Part shown: one piece after another, positions 50,423-59,157 of the stretch
Position numbering within the stretch: the stretch's first letter is position 1
Layout: each line of letters opens with the position of its first letter
Source of the DNA: Polyangiaceae bacterium
GTDB taxonomy: Bacteria; Myxococcota_A; Polyangia; Polyangiales; Polyangiaceae
Direction: 5' to 3'
DNA: 64,000 nucleotides
Assembly: GCA_025936045.1 (NCBI GenBank)
Contig: JAICUB010000012.1
Span: forward strand, 1 to 64,000
Made by a program: the position numbers and the translations under genes
Notes under the pieces: generated by a model
Database searches by the model: none
What the model was told of the DNA's origin: nothing
Seen by the model: only the letters and a program-made list of their open reading frames with translations

Positions 50423-52138
50423 ATGCATAACGTCCTTTCCCTTGACCGTTTCCGCCATTGGCTTGCCGTCATAGGCCTTGCCCTCGGTGTGCTCGGGGTG
50501 CTCGCTGCGCCCGCGCGCGCCGACGAACCCGTCCCCGACAAGACGGGCGCGTTCCAGACGGCCCCCACTCCCTACTCCGTTCCAGGCTACGTGAAGCCCG
50601 ATCCGGAGAAGGCCACGAACAAGGAGCTCGCGGTCGCCGTCGACGCCGCGGCCCAGTCGGCCTCACACGCGCTCTTCGGCGTGAACTTCGTCTGGACGCT
50701 CGTCGCGGGTTTCCTCGTGATGTTCATGCAGGCGGGCTTTGCGCTCGTCGAGACGGGCCTGATTCGCGGAAAGAACGCCGCGCACACGATGTCGATGAAC
50801 TTCATGGTGTACGCGCTCGGCATGTTCGGCTTCTTCGTATGCGGCTTCGCGCTCATGTGCGGCGGCATGAACGGCACGAACATCGGCGGCCCGGGGAGCT
50901 TGGGCGGCGTCGCGACGCTCAATCACATGTTCACGGTCGGCTCCTCGGTGGCCGGGGATCACGGTTGGGGCTTGTTCGGCACGACGGGCTTCTTCCTGAG
51001 CGGGGCCGGCTACGACTCGGCTGCGATCGTGCTCTTCCTTTTCATGATGGTCTTCATGGACACGACGGCGACCATCGTGACGGGCGCCTGCGCGGAGCGT
51101 TGGACCTTCAAGAGCTTCTTCCTCTTCAGCATCCTGGTCGGCGGTCTCATCTACCCGATCTTCGGATGCTGGGTTTGGGGCGGCGGCTGGCTCGCCCAAA
51201 TCGGGTACCGCCTGGGTCTCGGGCACGGCGCGGTCGACTACGCCGGATCGGGTGTCGTGCATCTTCAGGGCGGCGCGCTCGCGCTCATCACTGCCATCAT
51301 GATCGGCCCGCGTATCGGCAAGTACGGCAAGGACGGCAAGGTCAATCCCATCCTCGCCCACGATATTCCGATGGTACAGCTCGGCACGTTCATCCTCGCC
51401 TTCGGTTGGTTCGGCTTCAACGCCGGCAGCTCGCTCGCGGGCGGTGACGGCCGAATCGGCATCGTCGCGACCAACACCATGATCGCCGGTATGTCGGCGA
51501 CGCTGTCGGGCGTGCTCTACATGTGGAAGGTCTACGGCAAGCCCGATCCGTCGATGATGTGCAACAGCATGCTCGCGGGCCTCGTCGCCATCACGTCACC
51601 CTGCGCCTTCGTGACGCCGATGGGCGCGTTCATCATCGGCGCCATCGCCGGTGTGCTCGTCGTCGTGAGCGTGTTCTTCTTCGACAAGCTCAAGATCGAC
51701 GACCCGGTCGGCGCGATCAGCGTCCACGGCGTGAACGGCGCCTGGGGTCTCATCGCGGTCGGCCTCTTCTCCGACGGCAGCTACGGCCAGGGCTGGAATA
51801 CCGTCGGAGCCACGGAATACCTCGGGAAGGCCGGGCTCGGGGTGACGGGGCTCTTTTACGGCGACGGCAAGCAGCTCATCGCGCAGTTCATGGAGACCGG
51901 CGTCGGTCTCGCCTGGAACCTCGTGATGGGCGGCATCTGCTTCTACGTCGTCGGCAAGCTCGTCGGCGGCAACCGCGTCTCCGCGGAGGTCGAAATCGCC
52001 GGCCTCGACGTGCCCGAGATGGGCGTGCCCGGCTACCCGGAGTTCCTTCCGCTCATGACGCCCGAGAAAGCAGCCGGGGAACTCAAGGCTCACACGAGCG
52101 CGGTCGCCGATTTCGAGGCGGCGAAAGCTGCGGGCTGA
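50423..52138 (+). CDS. amt: Ammonium transporter (Amt family)
   Basis: A 571-residue Amt/Rh-type channel for ammonium uptake. A signal peptide (LAVIGLALGVLGVLAAPARA) and an extended periplasmic stretch precede about eleven transmembrane helices. Hallmarks are LVMFMQAGFALVETGLIRGKN, DYAGSGVVHLQGGALAL with the first pore His, FGWFGFNAGSSLAGGDG, and ISVHGVNGAWGLIAVG with the second pore His. The C-terminal tail is cytoplasmic (EIAGLDVPEMGVPGYPEF). The ATG at 50423 follows AAAGGTAG. No glnK lies beside it. It sits directly downstream of the cyanophycin genes and ends at a strong terminator. Confidence 0.95.
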   Translation: MHNVLSLDRFRHWLAVIGLALGVLGVLAAPARADEPVPDKTGAFQTAPTPYSVPGYVKPDPEKATNKELAVAVDAAAQSASHALFGVNFVWTLVAGFLVMFMQAGFALVETGLIRGKNAAHTMSMNFMVYALGMFGFFVCGFALMCGGMNGTNIGGPGSLGGVATLNHMFTVGSSVAGDHGWGLFGTTGFFLSGAGYDSAAIVLFLFMMVFMDTTATIVTGACAERWTFKSFFLFSILVGGLIYPIFGCWVWGGGWLAQIGYRLGLGHGAVDYAGSGVVHLQGGALALITAIMIGPRIGKYGKDGKVNPILAHDIPMVQLGTFILAFGWFGFNAGSSLAGGDGRIGIVATNTMIAGMSATLSGVLYMWKVYGKPDPSMMCNSMLAGLVAITSPCAFVTPMGAFIIGAIAGVLVVVSVFFFDKLKIDDPVGAISVHGVNGAWGLIAVGLFSDGSYGQGWNTVGATEYLGKAGLGVTGLFYGDGKQLIAQFMETGVGLAWNLVMGGICFYVVGKLVGGNRVSAEVEIAGLDVPEMGVPGYPEFLPLMTPEKAAGELKAHTSAVADFEAAKAAG

Positions 52139-52160
52139 AGAAGAGAAGCAGCTGAGAGAG

Positions 52161-52197
52161 AGGCGCGGCGTCCGTTCGGGCGTCGCGCCTTTATTTT
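52161..52197 (+). terminator. Rho-independent terminator of amt
   Basis: AGGCGCGGCGTCC (52161-52173), loop, GGGCGTCGCGCCT (52178-52190), a near-perfect GC-rich stem with one G-T pair, then TTATTTT. It begins 22 nt after the amt stop. One of only two textbook T-tract terminators that I found here. Confidence 0.85.
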
Positions 52198-52287
52198 CGA
52201 GCTCGGGCTGCGCCACTATGCACGCACACTCATGCTTCTGCACAATCAGCGGGCGAAGTCCCGCACTCTCGTGTACCGGCCTGCCCC

Positions 52288-53544
52288 GTGAGTCCCGACC
52301 CCATCCCGACCTGGACCATGTTTCCTTTCGGAGGGCTCGTGCTCTCCATGGCCTTCATGCCGATGCTCTGGCCACACGCCTGGGAGAAGCGCTGGTTGCA
52401 GGCCTTGATCGTGGGCCTGTGCGCGTCGCCGGTGGTCTGTTTCTTCCTAACGCACGGTCACGCTGCCCGCGTCGGGCACGCGGGCAGCGAATACCTCGCC
52501 TTCATCGCGACGCTCGGCGCGCTCTTCGTGACGGCCGGAGGGATTTACGCGAACGGCGACCTCGAGGCGACGCCGCGCACGAACGTGGTCTTCCTGCTGC
52601 TCGGCTCGGCGCTCGCGAGCATCATCGGCACGACGGGCGCGAGCATGCTGATGATCCGGCCGCTCCTACGCACGAACGCGCAGCGGGAGCATACGGCTCA
52701 CCTGGCGCCGTTCATGATCCTCGCCGTCGCCAATGCCGGCGGCCTCCTCACCCCGCTCGGCGATCCTCCGCTGCTCGTCGGTTTCATCAGCGGTGTGCCG
52801 TTCTTCTGGACGCTCCGGCTCTTCCCCGTTTGGCTGCTGTACGTCGCAAGCTTCGCTATCGGCCTCTACGTGATCGACCGGCGCGCCTACGCGCGAGAGT
52901 CCCGTGCGGCGCTGGCCCGCGATCGCGCCGAGAGGAAGCCCGTCGAGATTCGGGGACGGCTCAACGTCGCCCTCCTACTCGCGATCGTGCCGGCGTCATT
53001 TCTACCGCAGGGACTCAGGGAGAGCGCGATGTTGGCAATCGCTGCGAGGTCGTACTTTGCGACTCCGCGCGAGGTCCACGCGCTCAATTCCTTTTCGCTG
53101 GCGCCGATCTTGGAGGTCGGGCTGCTCTTCGCCGGGCTCTTTGCGTGCTTGGTTCCGATCGAGCTCGGGCTCGCGGCGCGAGCGCACGAGTTGCCGCTCC
53201 AGAAGAGCTGGCAGCTCTTCTGGGTTTCCGGGGGGCTCTCGGCGATCCTCGACAACGCCCCGACGTATGCGGCGTTCATGGCGCTCGGCCGCGGCCTCAG
53301 CGCCGGACACGCGAACCTCGTCGCGGGCGTCGAGCCGCTGATGCTCACCGCCGTGAGCGCAGGCAGCGTGGTCATGGGCGCGACGACCTACATCGGCAAC
53401 GGACCGAATCTGATGTTGAAGGCAATCGCGGAGCGCTCCGGTTATACGCTGCCCGGGTTCTTTCGTTACGCGGTTTTCGCTTTTCTCGCGATGCTGCCGG
53501 CGCACGTGGTGCTCACGGCGATCTTCGTGCTGCTGGAGCACTAA
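52288..53544 (+). CDS. CitMHS_2/NhaD-like sodium:proton antiporter or anion transporter
   Basis: A 418-residue inner-membrane transporter with about twelve transmembrane helices. It belongs to the ion transporter superfamily (ArsB/NhaD/CitMHS), with PF16980-type features: GTTGASMLMIRPLLR, VANAGGLLTPLGDPPLLVG, GGLSAILDNAPTYAAFMALG and TTYIGNGPNLMLKAI. The DNAPT and GNGPN helix-break motifs form the substrate site. The two probable activities are Na+/H+ exchange or dicarboxylate/citrate transport. GTG at 52288 is used; an ATG at 52318 also fits. It precedes the stress protein and Kdp-type genes, hinting at ion homeostasis. Confidence 0.82.
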   Translation: MSPDPIPTWTMFPFGGLVLSMAFMPMLWPHAWEKRWLQALIVGLCASPVVCFFLTHGHAARVGHAGSEYLAFIATLGALFVTAGGIYANGDLEATPRTNVVFLLLGSALASIIGTTGASMLMIRPLLRTNAQREHTAHLAPFMILAVANAGGLLTPLGDPPLLVGFISGVPFFWTLRLFPVWLLYVASFAIGLYVIDRRAYARESRAALARDRAERKPVEIRGRLNVALLLAIVPASFLPQGLRESAMLAIAARSYFATPREVHALNSFSLAPILEVGLLFAGLFACLVPIELGLAARAHELPLQKSWQLFWVSGGLSAILDNAPTYAAFMALGRGLSAGHANLVAGVEPLMLTAVSAGSVVMGATTYIGNGPNLMLKAIAERSGYTLPGFFRYAVFAFLAMLPAHVVLTAIFVLLEH

Positions 53545-53575
53545 ATCCGCGGCCGCGACAGGAAGGGTTTTGAGC

Positions 53576-54058
53576 ATGACCACGGACTCGAGTGAAGCGT
53601 TGCGCAACACCGGTGAAGACCCCGAAGTCATCATCGCCGCGCTCGACTCCTCGAACGCCTCCGCGCGCGTGCTCGGCATGGCCGCCAGAATCGCGCGCGT
53701 CTTCCCGGCTGCCGCACTCCATGTCGTGCACGTCTTCCGCACGAACCGCTTCGACCGCGCTCACGCCGGTGCTCCCGTCGCCAATCCCGACGCGCTCGCC
53801 GACGCCAAGGATCACTTGGAAGCCCACGTCCGCTCGGCGCGGCTTCAGTGCCGCAACAGCGTGACCGGGCACTTCATCATCGGTGATCCCACGAACGAGA
53901 TCCTGCGCGTCCGCGCCGAGATCCGCGCCGACTTAATGGTCATCGGTACCCACGATCACTCTGGTTTCGAACGCCTGCTGCTCGGCTCGATCGCCGACAA
54001 TCTGACGCGTAAGGCCGGCTGCTCCGTGCTCGTGGTGCGTCCGACGCACGCGCGCTGA
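53576..54058 (+). CDS. Universal stress protein
   Basis: A 160-residue UspA-domain protein. The N-terminal strand-turn EDPEVIIAALDSSNASARVL, the HVVHVFRTNRF strand, and the C-terminal ATP-binding loop GTHDHSGFERLLLGSIADNLTR-like (key residues G-x2-H-x-G-x9-GS) identify it. Usp proteins bind ATP and respond to starvation or stress. The ATG at 53576 follows GGAAGGG. It lies 31 nt after the antiporter gene and is convergent with the kdpE gene. A Usp domain is normally part of KdpD, which lacks it here. Confidence 0.93.
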   Translation: MTTDSSEALRNTGEDPEVIIAALDSSNASARVLGMAARIARVFPAAALHVVHVFRTNRFDRAHAGAPVANPDALADAKDHLEAHVRSARLQCRNSVTGHFIIGDPTNEILRVRAEIRADLMVIGTHDHSGFERLLLGSIADNLTRKAGCSVLVVRPTHAR

Positions 54059-54077
54059 GAGCGCACGCGGGGCACCT

Positions 54078-54764
54078 TCAGTCCGGCGGCCGCAGCCGGT
54101 AACCGACGCCGGGCGTGGTGACGAGGAGCTGCGGCTTCGTGGGATCCGGCTCGAGCTTCTGCCGCAGCTGCTTCATGAACACGCGCAAGTATTGAACGTC
54201 CTCGACGAACTCCGGTCCCCAGACTTGACGCAGGAGCTGGCGGTGCGTGATCACCCGGCCGGCCTCGCGCGCGAGCGAATGCAAGAGATTGTACTCGGTC
54301 GGAGTGAGGTCAATCTCGACGTGGGCCATGTAGACACGACGTTCGTAGCAGTGAATGCGGAGCGGACCGATGGTCAGCGTTTCCGCATGCCGCGAGACGC
54401 GCGCCGCGCCGCGCAGCGCGGCGCGCAGGCGAGCGAAGAGCTCCGCTTCGCGAAACGGTTTCGTCACGTAGTCGTTCGCACCACCGTCGAGCGCACGCAC
54501 CTGATCGCGTTCGTCGCCGCGCGCGGAGATGACGACGATCGGCACCGCCGAGGTGTCGCGGATACGCTCGACGACGTCGAAGCCTTCACCGTCCGGTAAA
54601 CCGAGATCGAGTAACACTACTTGCGGCGAGCGCGCGGCGAACGCTGCGAGACCTTCCTCGACCGTTCCTGCCTCCCACACTCGATAGCCTTGTCCGCCGA
54701 GCGCCGCCCTCAGCACGCGGCGCATCGGAAGCTCGTCTTCGATGACGAGCACTGCGGGGATCAT
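54078..54764 (-). CDS. kdpE: KdpE-like response regulator
   Basis: A 228-residue OmpR-family regulator. The receiver domain has EDE (phosphorylation pocket), VVLLDLGLPDGEG with the accepted phosphate on Asp53 or close, the conserved Ser/Ala in VVISARGDERD and the Lys in YVTKPF. The winged-helix domain contains LTPTEYNLLHSLAREAGRVITHRQLLRQVWG, of which the start is shown, and ends GVGYRLRPPD. KdpE typically activates the high-affinity K+ pump genes kdpFABC, which are not in the window. The ATG overlaps the kinase stop as ATGA. The name rests on best similarity of both genes to Kdp proteins. Confidence 0.85.
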   Translation of the reverse strand: MIPAVLVIEDELPMRRVLRAALGGQGYRVWEAGTVEEGLAAFAARSPQVVLLDLGLPDGEGFDVVERIRDTSAVPIVVISARGDERDQVRALDGGANDYVTKPFREAELFARLRAALRGAARVSRHAETLTIGPLRIHCYERRVYMAHVEIDLTPTEYNLLHSLAREAGRVITHRQLLRQVWGPEFVEDVQYLRVFMKQLRQKLEPDPTKPQLLVTTPGVGYRLRPPD

Positions 54765-56332
54765 GCCTGTAGCTCCCGCTGCTGCACCGAACCGGCGGCC
54801 TCGCGCGGAGGGGAATCGTACGCAGGCAGCACGAATTCGATGACGGCGCCGCCACCCGCTCGCGCGCCGATCCGAATGTGCCCGCCGTGTGCGCGCGCGA
54901 CTGCCCGGCAGATCGCGAGCCCGAGACCCGAGCCGCCGTCGTTCCGCTTGGCCAGGTTGCCGCGATAGAATTTCTCGAAGACCTTTTCCCGTTCCTCGAC
55001 GGGGATACCGGGGCCGCTATCGGCGACCTCGAGCTTTGCTTCGCCGTCGCCCACTCGCACACGGATCGCGAGCGGGGATCCGGCGGGCGTATAGCGGAGC
55101 ACGTTCTCGATCAGGTTGACGAGTACTTGGTCCACCAACACCGAGTCCATCGCCACGAACGGAAGTCCATCCGGCGCGTCGACCACGACCTCCCTGCCCG
55201 CGAGCCTGCCCGCGAGCCGCGACAACACCCCGTACGTGAGCTCGTCGAGCGCCTCGGGGGCCTTGTTGAGCCGAACTCGTCCCGACTCGAGCCGCGTCAC
55301 GCTCATGAGATTGGTCACGAGACGATCGAGCCGCTCCGTTTCTTCGACGATCGTCGCGAGCAACTCGCGGCGCACGTGGTCCGCCGGCGCTCCTGACCCG
55401 AGGAGCGTCGTACCCGCGGTCAGAATCGACGCCAGCGGCGTCCGCAGGTCGTGCGACATCGCGCTCAAGAGCTCGTTGCGAAGGCGTTCGGCTTCGGCCT
55501 CGACATGGGCGCGACGCGCTGCGTCGGCGAGAGCGAGCCGATCGATGGCGACGGCAATTCGGTCTGCGCAGGCAGCGAGCAGCACGCGCTGCTCGTGTTG
55601 CTCGACGGCGGCCGCGCCGAGCGTCAGGCAAACGAGACCGAGCGTCTGGCGCCGGCTCGTGATGGGCTGACATGCGAGTGTGCCCGCGTCGGTTTCGGTG
55701 ACCTGGAACCGCGCCGTCCGGAGCGCGCGTTGCGCACACGCGTGTTGCTCGCGATGCATGCCTGGCAGGGCGATCTCGCCCGCTTCGTTGCGAACGAACA
55801 CGCACGCAGTCGCCCCGAACAGGCGCACGAGGTGTGGCCGGGCGGCCCGGAGCAGCGCCTCAATCGAGGCGACGGCCGAAAGATCGAGACTGAGCTCACA
55901 GAGCCAAAGCGTTCGTGCCTCGCTCGCTCGTGCGAGCGTCCGTTGGTAACGCAAACGCTGTAGCAACGAGCACATCACGGCGGCCGTGAGGAGCATCCCG
56001 CCGAGCGTCGCCGCACTGTGTGGATCGGGGACCGCGAACGCAAAGATCGGAGGGATATTGAAATAGTCGAAGCAGAGCGCGCTCGTCACGATCGTGAACG
56101 TCGAGACCGCGACTCCGTAGCGAGTCGCCACGAGCACGGCGCCGAGCAGGTAAATCACCATCACGTGGGCCAAGGCGGCATGCGGGGCCACTGCGAGCGC
56201 GAGCGCGGTCGCAACGCCGGCGCTGAGGGCGCCGGCCAAATAGCCCGCCGGTTCGAGCAGCAGCTCGCGTTTGATCGCGGAGAGACTCGCGGCCGCCGTC
56301 CTGCCCGGCAGCCAGCGCGCACTCGCAATCAT
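54761..56332 (-). CDS. KdpD-like histidine kinase lacking N-terminal KdpD/Usp domains
   Basis: A 523-residue membrane histidine kinase. Four transmembrane helices (YLAGALSAGVATALALAV, MVIYLLGAVLVATRYGV, FTIVTSALCFDYFNIPPIF, LGGMLLTAAVMCSL) match the DUF4118 region of KdpD, with the FDYFNIPP motif. A GAF-like domain follows, then the dimerisation site MSHDLRTPLAS with the phospho-accepting His (near 300) and the HATPase motifs NLIENVLRY, DSGPGIP and GGSGLGLAI. A normal KdpD is near 900 residues; the cytoplasmic KdpD sensor and Usp domains at its N-terminus are absent. Its stop overlaps the kdpE start. Confidence 0.87.
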   Translation of the reverse strand: MIASARWLPGRTAAASLSAIKRELLLEPAGYLAGALSAGVATALALAVAPHAALAHVMVIYLLGAVLVATRYGVAVSTFTIVTSALCFDYFNIPPIFAFAVPDPHSAATLGGMLLTAAVMCSLLQRLRYQRTLARASEARTLWLCELSLDLSAVASIEALLRAARPHLVRLFGATACVFVRNEAGEIALPGMHREQHACAQRALRTARFQVTETDAGTLACQPITSRRQTLGLVCLTLGAAAVEQHEQRVLLAACADRIAVAIDRLALADAARRAHVEAEAERLRNELLSAMSHDLRTPLASILTAGTTLLGSGAPADHVRRELLATIVEETERLDRLVTNLMSVTRLESGRVRLNKAPEALDELTYGVLSRLAGRLAGREVVVDAPDGLPFVAMDSVLVDQVLVNLIENVLRYTPAGSPLAIRVRVGDGEAKLEVADSGPGIPVEEREKVFEKFYRGNLAKRNDGGSGLGLAICRAVARAHGGHIRIGARAGGGAVIEFVLPAYDSPPREAAGSVQQRELQA

Positions 56333-56527
56333 GTCGCGGAGTGTAACTCACGAATGACGCAATCGCCGATGTACTCATCGTTCCACGAACACGAAAGCAC
56401 CGACGGCGTTCATCACGCGACAGTCGCAACCTCTCCGAAACGACGCGGAAGCGTCCGCGCCGACGGCTCGAAACATGGGGCGCGTGCGCCGTGCCAGGTC
56501 TTCGCTTTTCGCGCGGCTCGCGAAGGC

Positions 56528-57652
56528 TCACTCGGGTGCGACGTAACCCTCGGCCACCGCACGACTGCGATAGAGCGTATTGCTCTGGTCGTCGGAATAG
56601 ACGGTCTCGAAGCTCTTTTCGTCCGTGGAGCGCTGAATGTCGCCGCCCCACTGCGGCAGGATGTAATAGCCAGCCTCCGACCACCAGGCTTCGGCGCACG
56701 CCGCGAAGCTCTTCCACTGGTTTTCGCAGTAAGTCGCCTCGTCGATGCCCATGTCCGTCCAGGTGAGCCCGTCGGTCGAGCGGTAGCTCGTATTCGAATC
56801 ACCGTACGACACGAAGACGCCGCCTCGGTAAGTGAGCCCCGTGTGCTTCACCGTGTCGCCGATCTCGCCGAAGTGCGACCACGTGAGCCCGTCCGACGAG
56901 CGGTAGATACGACTCGGGTCACCGTCTCCTGCCGCGTAAAAATAGCCGTCCTTGTAGGCGAGCCCCTCGATGATCTGCTCGTCGGTGATGATGCCGTCGT
57001 GGAATTTGCCGTGATCCGTCCAGTGCAAGCCGTCATCGGACGTCATGAGCTTCCAACCGGAGGCGAGCCAGCGCCCTTTGCCGTAGACGACTGCCCGCAA
57101 GAGATCGTCGTCGTCGCCGCCGTCCGCTGCGGCGGAGACGCGGTCGCCCCAATGATTGCCGCCGTCGCGCGACACGACGCGGATGCCTCCGTACCCGACG
57201 CCGATGATGGCGGGCACGTAGCCGCTCGGAATTTCTTCGGTGCCCCCGCCGTCACCGGTTCCGCCGGCTCCACTCTCCGCGCCGCCCGCCTCGCCGCCGT
57301 CGCCGGTTCCCGCGGACCCGCCGCCGCCCGCGGCATGACCGGCACCGCCGCCTCGACCGGCGCTCGAACCTCTGCCCCCCGCGCCGCCCGCATGTCCGCC
57401 CGAGCTGCCGGCCGACGTGCCGGCTCCCGCGCCGCCGTGACTCCCCAATCCCGCGGACCCGCCGGCTCCCCCTGCGTTCGCGGCGCGCCCCGCCGACGCA
57501 CCTGCGCTGCCCGGCGCTCCCCCTCGTCCGGCCTCGGCGGGCACGCCGCCGGCGCCGTGCCCGCTCCCCGGAACCGGCATGATCCCGGTGTCGTGCGAGC
57601 AAGCGCCGGCGAGGCTCAGCAGAGCGAGCAAACCCGAGAGTGCAACCCGCAT
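56528..57652 (-). CDS. Glycine-rich lipoprotein with BNR-type propeller repeats
   Basis: A 374-residue predicted lipoprotein. The signal peptide RVALSGLLALLSLAGACSHD ends in a GAC lipobox. Residues of about 25-155 are a GG-rich, Ala/Ser low-complexity linker (GAGGVPAEAGRGGAPG and similar). The C-terminal 215 residues contain propeller-blade motifs: VSRDGGNHWGDRV, TSDDGLHWTDHG, SSDGLTWSHFG, STDGLTWTDMG. These are BNR/Asp-box repeats, as in sialidase-like folds. The ATG at 57652 begins the signal peptide; upstream residues in the open frame are not expected. Function is unknown. It resembles the lipoprotein at 5351 and the MYXO-CTERM protein at 15339 in style. Confidence 0.82.
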   Translation of the reverse strand: MRVALSGLLALLSLAGACSHDTGIMPVPGSGHGAGGVPAEAGRGGAPGSAGASAGRAANAGGAGGSAGLGSHGGAGAGTSAGSSGGHAGGAGGRGSSAGRGGGAGHAAGGGGSAGTGDGGEAGGAESGAGGTGDGGGTEEIPSGYVPAIIGVGYGGIRVVSRDGGNHWGDRVSAAADGGDDDDLLRAVVYGKGRWLASGWKLMTSDDGLHWTDHGKFHDGIITDEQIIEGLAYKDGYFYAAGDGDPSRIYRSSDGLTWSHFGEIGDTVKHTGLTYRGGVFVSYGDSNTSYRSTDGLTWTDMGIDEATYCENQWKSFAACAEAWWSEAGYYILPQWGGDIQRSTDEKSFETVYSDDQSNTLYRSRAVAEGYVAPE

Positions 57653-57740
57653 GGTCGGTAACGAGCCGCGAGCCGAGCCCGGCGGCTCATGAAAGCGACG
57701 CGACTGGCGAGCCGGCGCCCAGTCGGGCACCATCCCAGCC

Positions 57741-58253
57741 ATGTTCGGTCGCTGGTTGGCGTCGGCAGTGAAGCTCCCCGTTCCGGACGACGCGGGAGAA
57801 ATCCTGGCCCGCGTACGCGAGCACTTGCCGGACGCGGACGCGGACACGGCGCGCGTCGTCGCCGCTCTCGCCGGGTTGCTCGCGGCCGTGGCCTACGCGG
57901 ATCGCAACTACTCCGACGCCGAAGAGGCGCTCGTTCGCCAAGTGCTCGGACGTGTGCACGGCATGACGAGCGCCGGGGTCGACGCCGTCTGCGCGGCGAT
58001 GCGCCGCCACGTCGTCGAGGTTTCCACCGTGCAAATCCCGCATTTTGCGCGCGAGCTCCGCGAGCTCGGCGACGCGGAGCTCAAGCGCGAGGTGCTCGAC
58101 GCGCTCGTCGATCTCGCGGCCGCCGACGGGGAGATCGCGACGAGTGAGACGAACCTCTTGCGGCAGATCGCGACGTCGCTCGGCTTGAGTCAAGCCGATT
58201 ACAACGACTCGCAGGCGCGCTACCGCGAGCGACTCTCGAGCCTGAAGGCTTGA
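57741..58253 (+). CDS. TerB-domain protein
   Basis: A 170-residue, all-helical cytoplasmic protein of the tellurite-resistance TerB type. ARVVAALAGLLAAVAYADRNYS and EVLDALVDLAAADGEIATSE are the two signature helix-loop repeats, with Asp residues of the predicted metal-binding loops in AYADRNYS and AAADGEI. Length is near the family's normal 150 residues. TerB alone has no enzymatic function; its partners in tellurite or phage defence are absent from the window. The gene is divergent from the propeller lipoprotein and convergent with the cNMP/DUF1003 gene, 19 nt apart. Confidence 0.88.
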   Translation: MFGRWLASAVKLPVPDDAGEILARVREHLPDADADTARVVAALAGLLAAVAYADRNYSDAEEALVRQVLGRVHGMTSAGVDAVCAAMRRHVVEVSTVQIPHFARELRELGDAELKREVLDALVDLAAADGEIATSETNLLRQIATSLGLSQADYNDSQARYRERLSSLKA

Positions 58254-58272
58254 GCGGGCCGCGCGCGCCGGC

Positions 58273-59124
58273 TCAGCTCCGCGGGTCCGGCGCGATCGAG
58301 CGCGACTGCCCGAGCATGCGCTCCACGTGGGCGAGCCGCTGCACGAGCTCGTTCTGCGAACGCAGCATCTTCTCGATGCTGACTTCGTTCTTCAGGTTCA
58401 CCTGGTAGTCGTTGACGGCCAGCGCCTTTTCCTTCGAGGACTGGCGGTTCTGGCTCATCATGATCACCGGAGCCTGGAGCGCCGCGATGGTCGAGAGAAA
58501 CAGGTTCAGGAACATGAACGGCAGCGGATCGAACGCGAGCTTTCCGCTCGTTATGGAGTTCCACGTCATCCACACGGCCATGAAGCCCGCGAAAATGAAG
58601 ATGAACGGCCAGGAGCCGCCGAAGGCCGCCACCTGATCGGCCACCTTGTCACCGAGCGAAATGTTCTCTTCGTCCTCCTCGACGACGTTGCGTGACACCG
58701 TGCGGGTCATGAGCTCGTTCGTCGCGCGCATGCGCTCCGCGAGCTCGTGCATGATCGCGAGCGAAGCTGCGGGCCGGCCCCGCACGAACTCGACGAAGTC
58801 CTCCCGCTCGAGCACGAGCGTCAGCGTCTGGCGCGCGGCGACGGCGGCCGCGGAGCGCGGCGCGGCGTCGAGCAACGAGAGCTCGCCGAAGTATTGGCCG
58901 TTGAAGAGCGAGGCCAGCGTCACGCGCCGCGAGCCCGAGCCGGCGACGATGTCGACCGCGCCCTCCTCGATCACGTACATCGTGTCACCCTTGTCGCCCT
59001 GCGCGAAGATCACGTCGCCTTCGGCGAAGGACTTCGAGCTGAGCTTGTTGGCGAGCACCACCAGATCGGCCTCCTCCATCGACTCGAATAGCGGGATTTG
59101 GCTGAGCAAATGCGGATGATCCAT
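58273..59124 (-). CDS. Cyclic-nucleotide-binding domain fused to DUF1003
   Basis: A 283-residue protein. Residues 1-120 are a cyclic-nucleotide-binding domain of the CAP_ED type (FAEGDVIFAQGDKGDTMYVI, FNGQYFGELSLLDAAPRSAA, with GELSLL and RSA as the phosphate-binding loop). The second half is a DUF1003 domain with two transmembrane helices (FIFIFAGFMAVWMTWNSITSG, LPFMFLNLFLSTIAALQAPVIMM) and a coiled, helical tail (NRQSSKEKALAVNDYQVNLK). Ligand binding probably controls the membrane part. The ATG follows GAGGAG. It is upstream of no other gene on this strand. Confidence 0.9.
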   Translation of the reverse strand: MDHPHLLSQIPLFESMEEADLVVLANKLSSKSFAEGDVIFAQGDKGDTMYVIEEGAVDIVAGSGSRRVTLASLFNGQYFGELSLLDAAPRSAAAVAARQTLTLVLEREDFVEFVRGRPAASLAIMHELAERMRATNELMTRTVSRNVVEEDEENISLGDKVADQVAAFGGSWPFIFIFAGFMAVWMTWNSITSGKLAFDPLPFMFLNLFLSTIAALQAPVIMMSQNRQSSKEKALAVNDYQVNLKNEVSIEKMLRSQNELVQRLAHVERMLGQSRSIAPDPRS

Positions 59125-59157
59125 GGGCGTCTCCTCGCTGCGGGCCGCACGGTATCA

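Noticed and set aside
53576..56332. Complete kdp potassium uptake operon
   Set aside because: kdpF, kdpA, kdpB and kdpC are absent on both sides; only the regulator pair is present.
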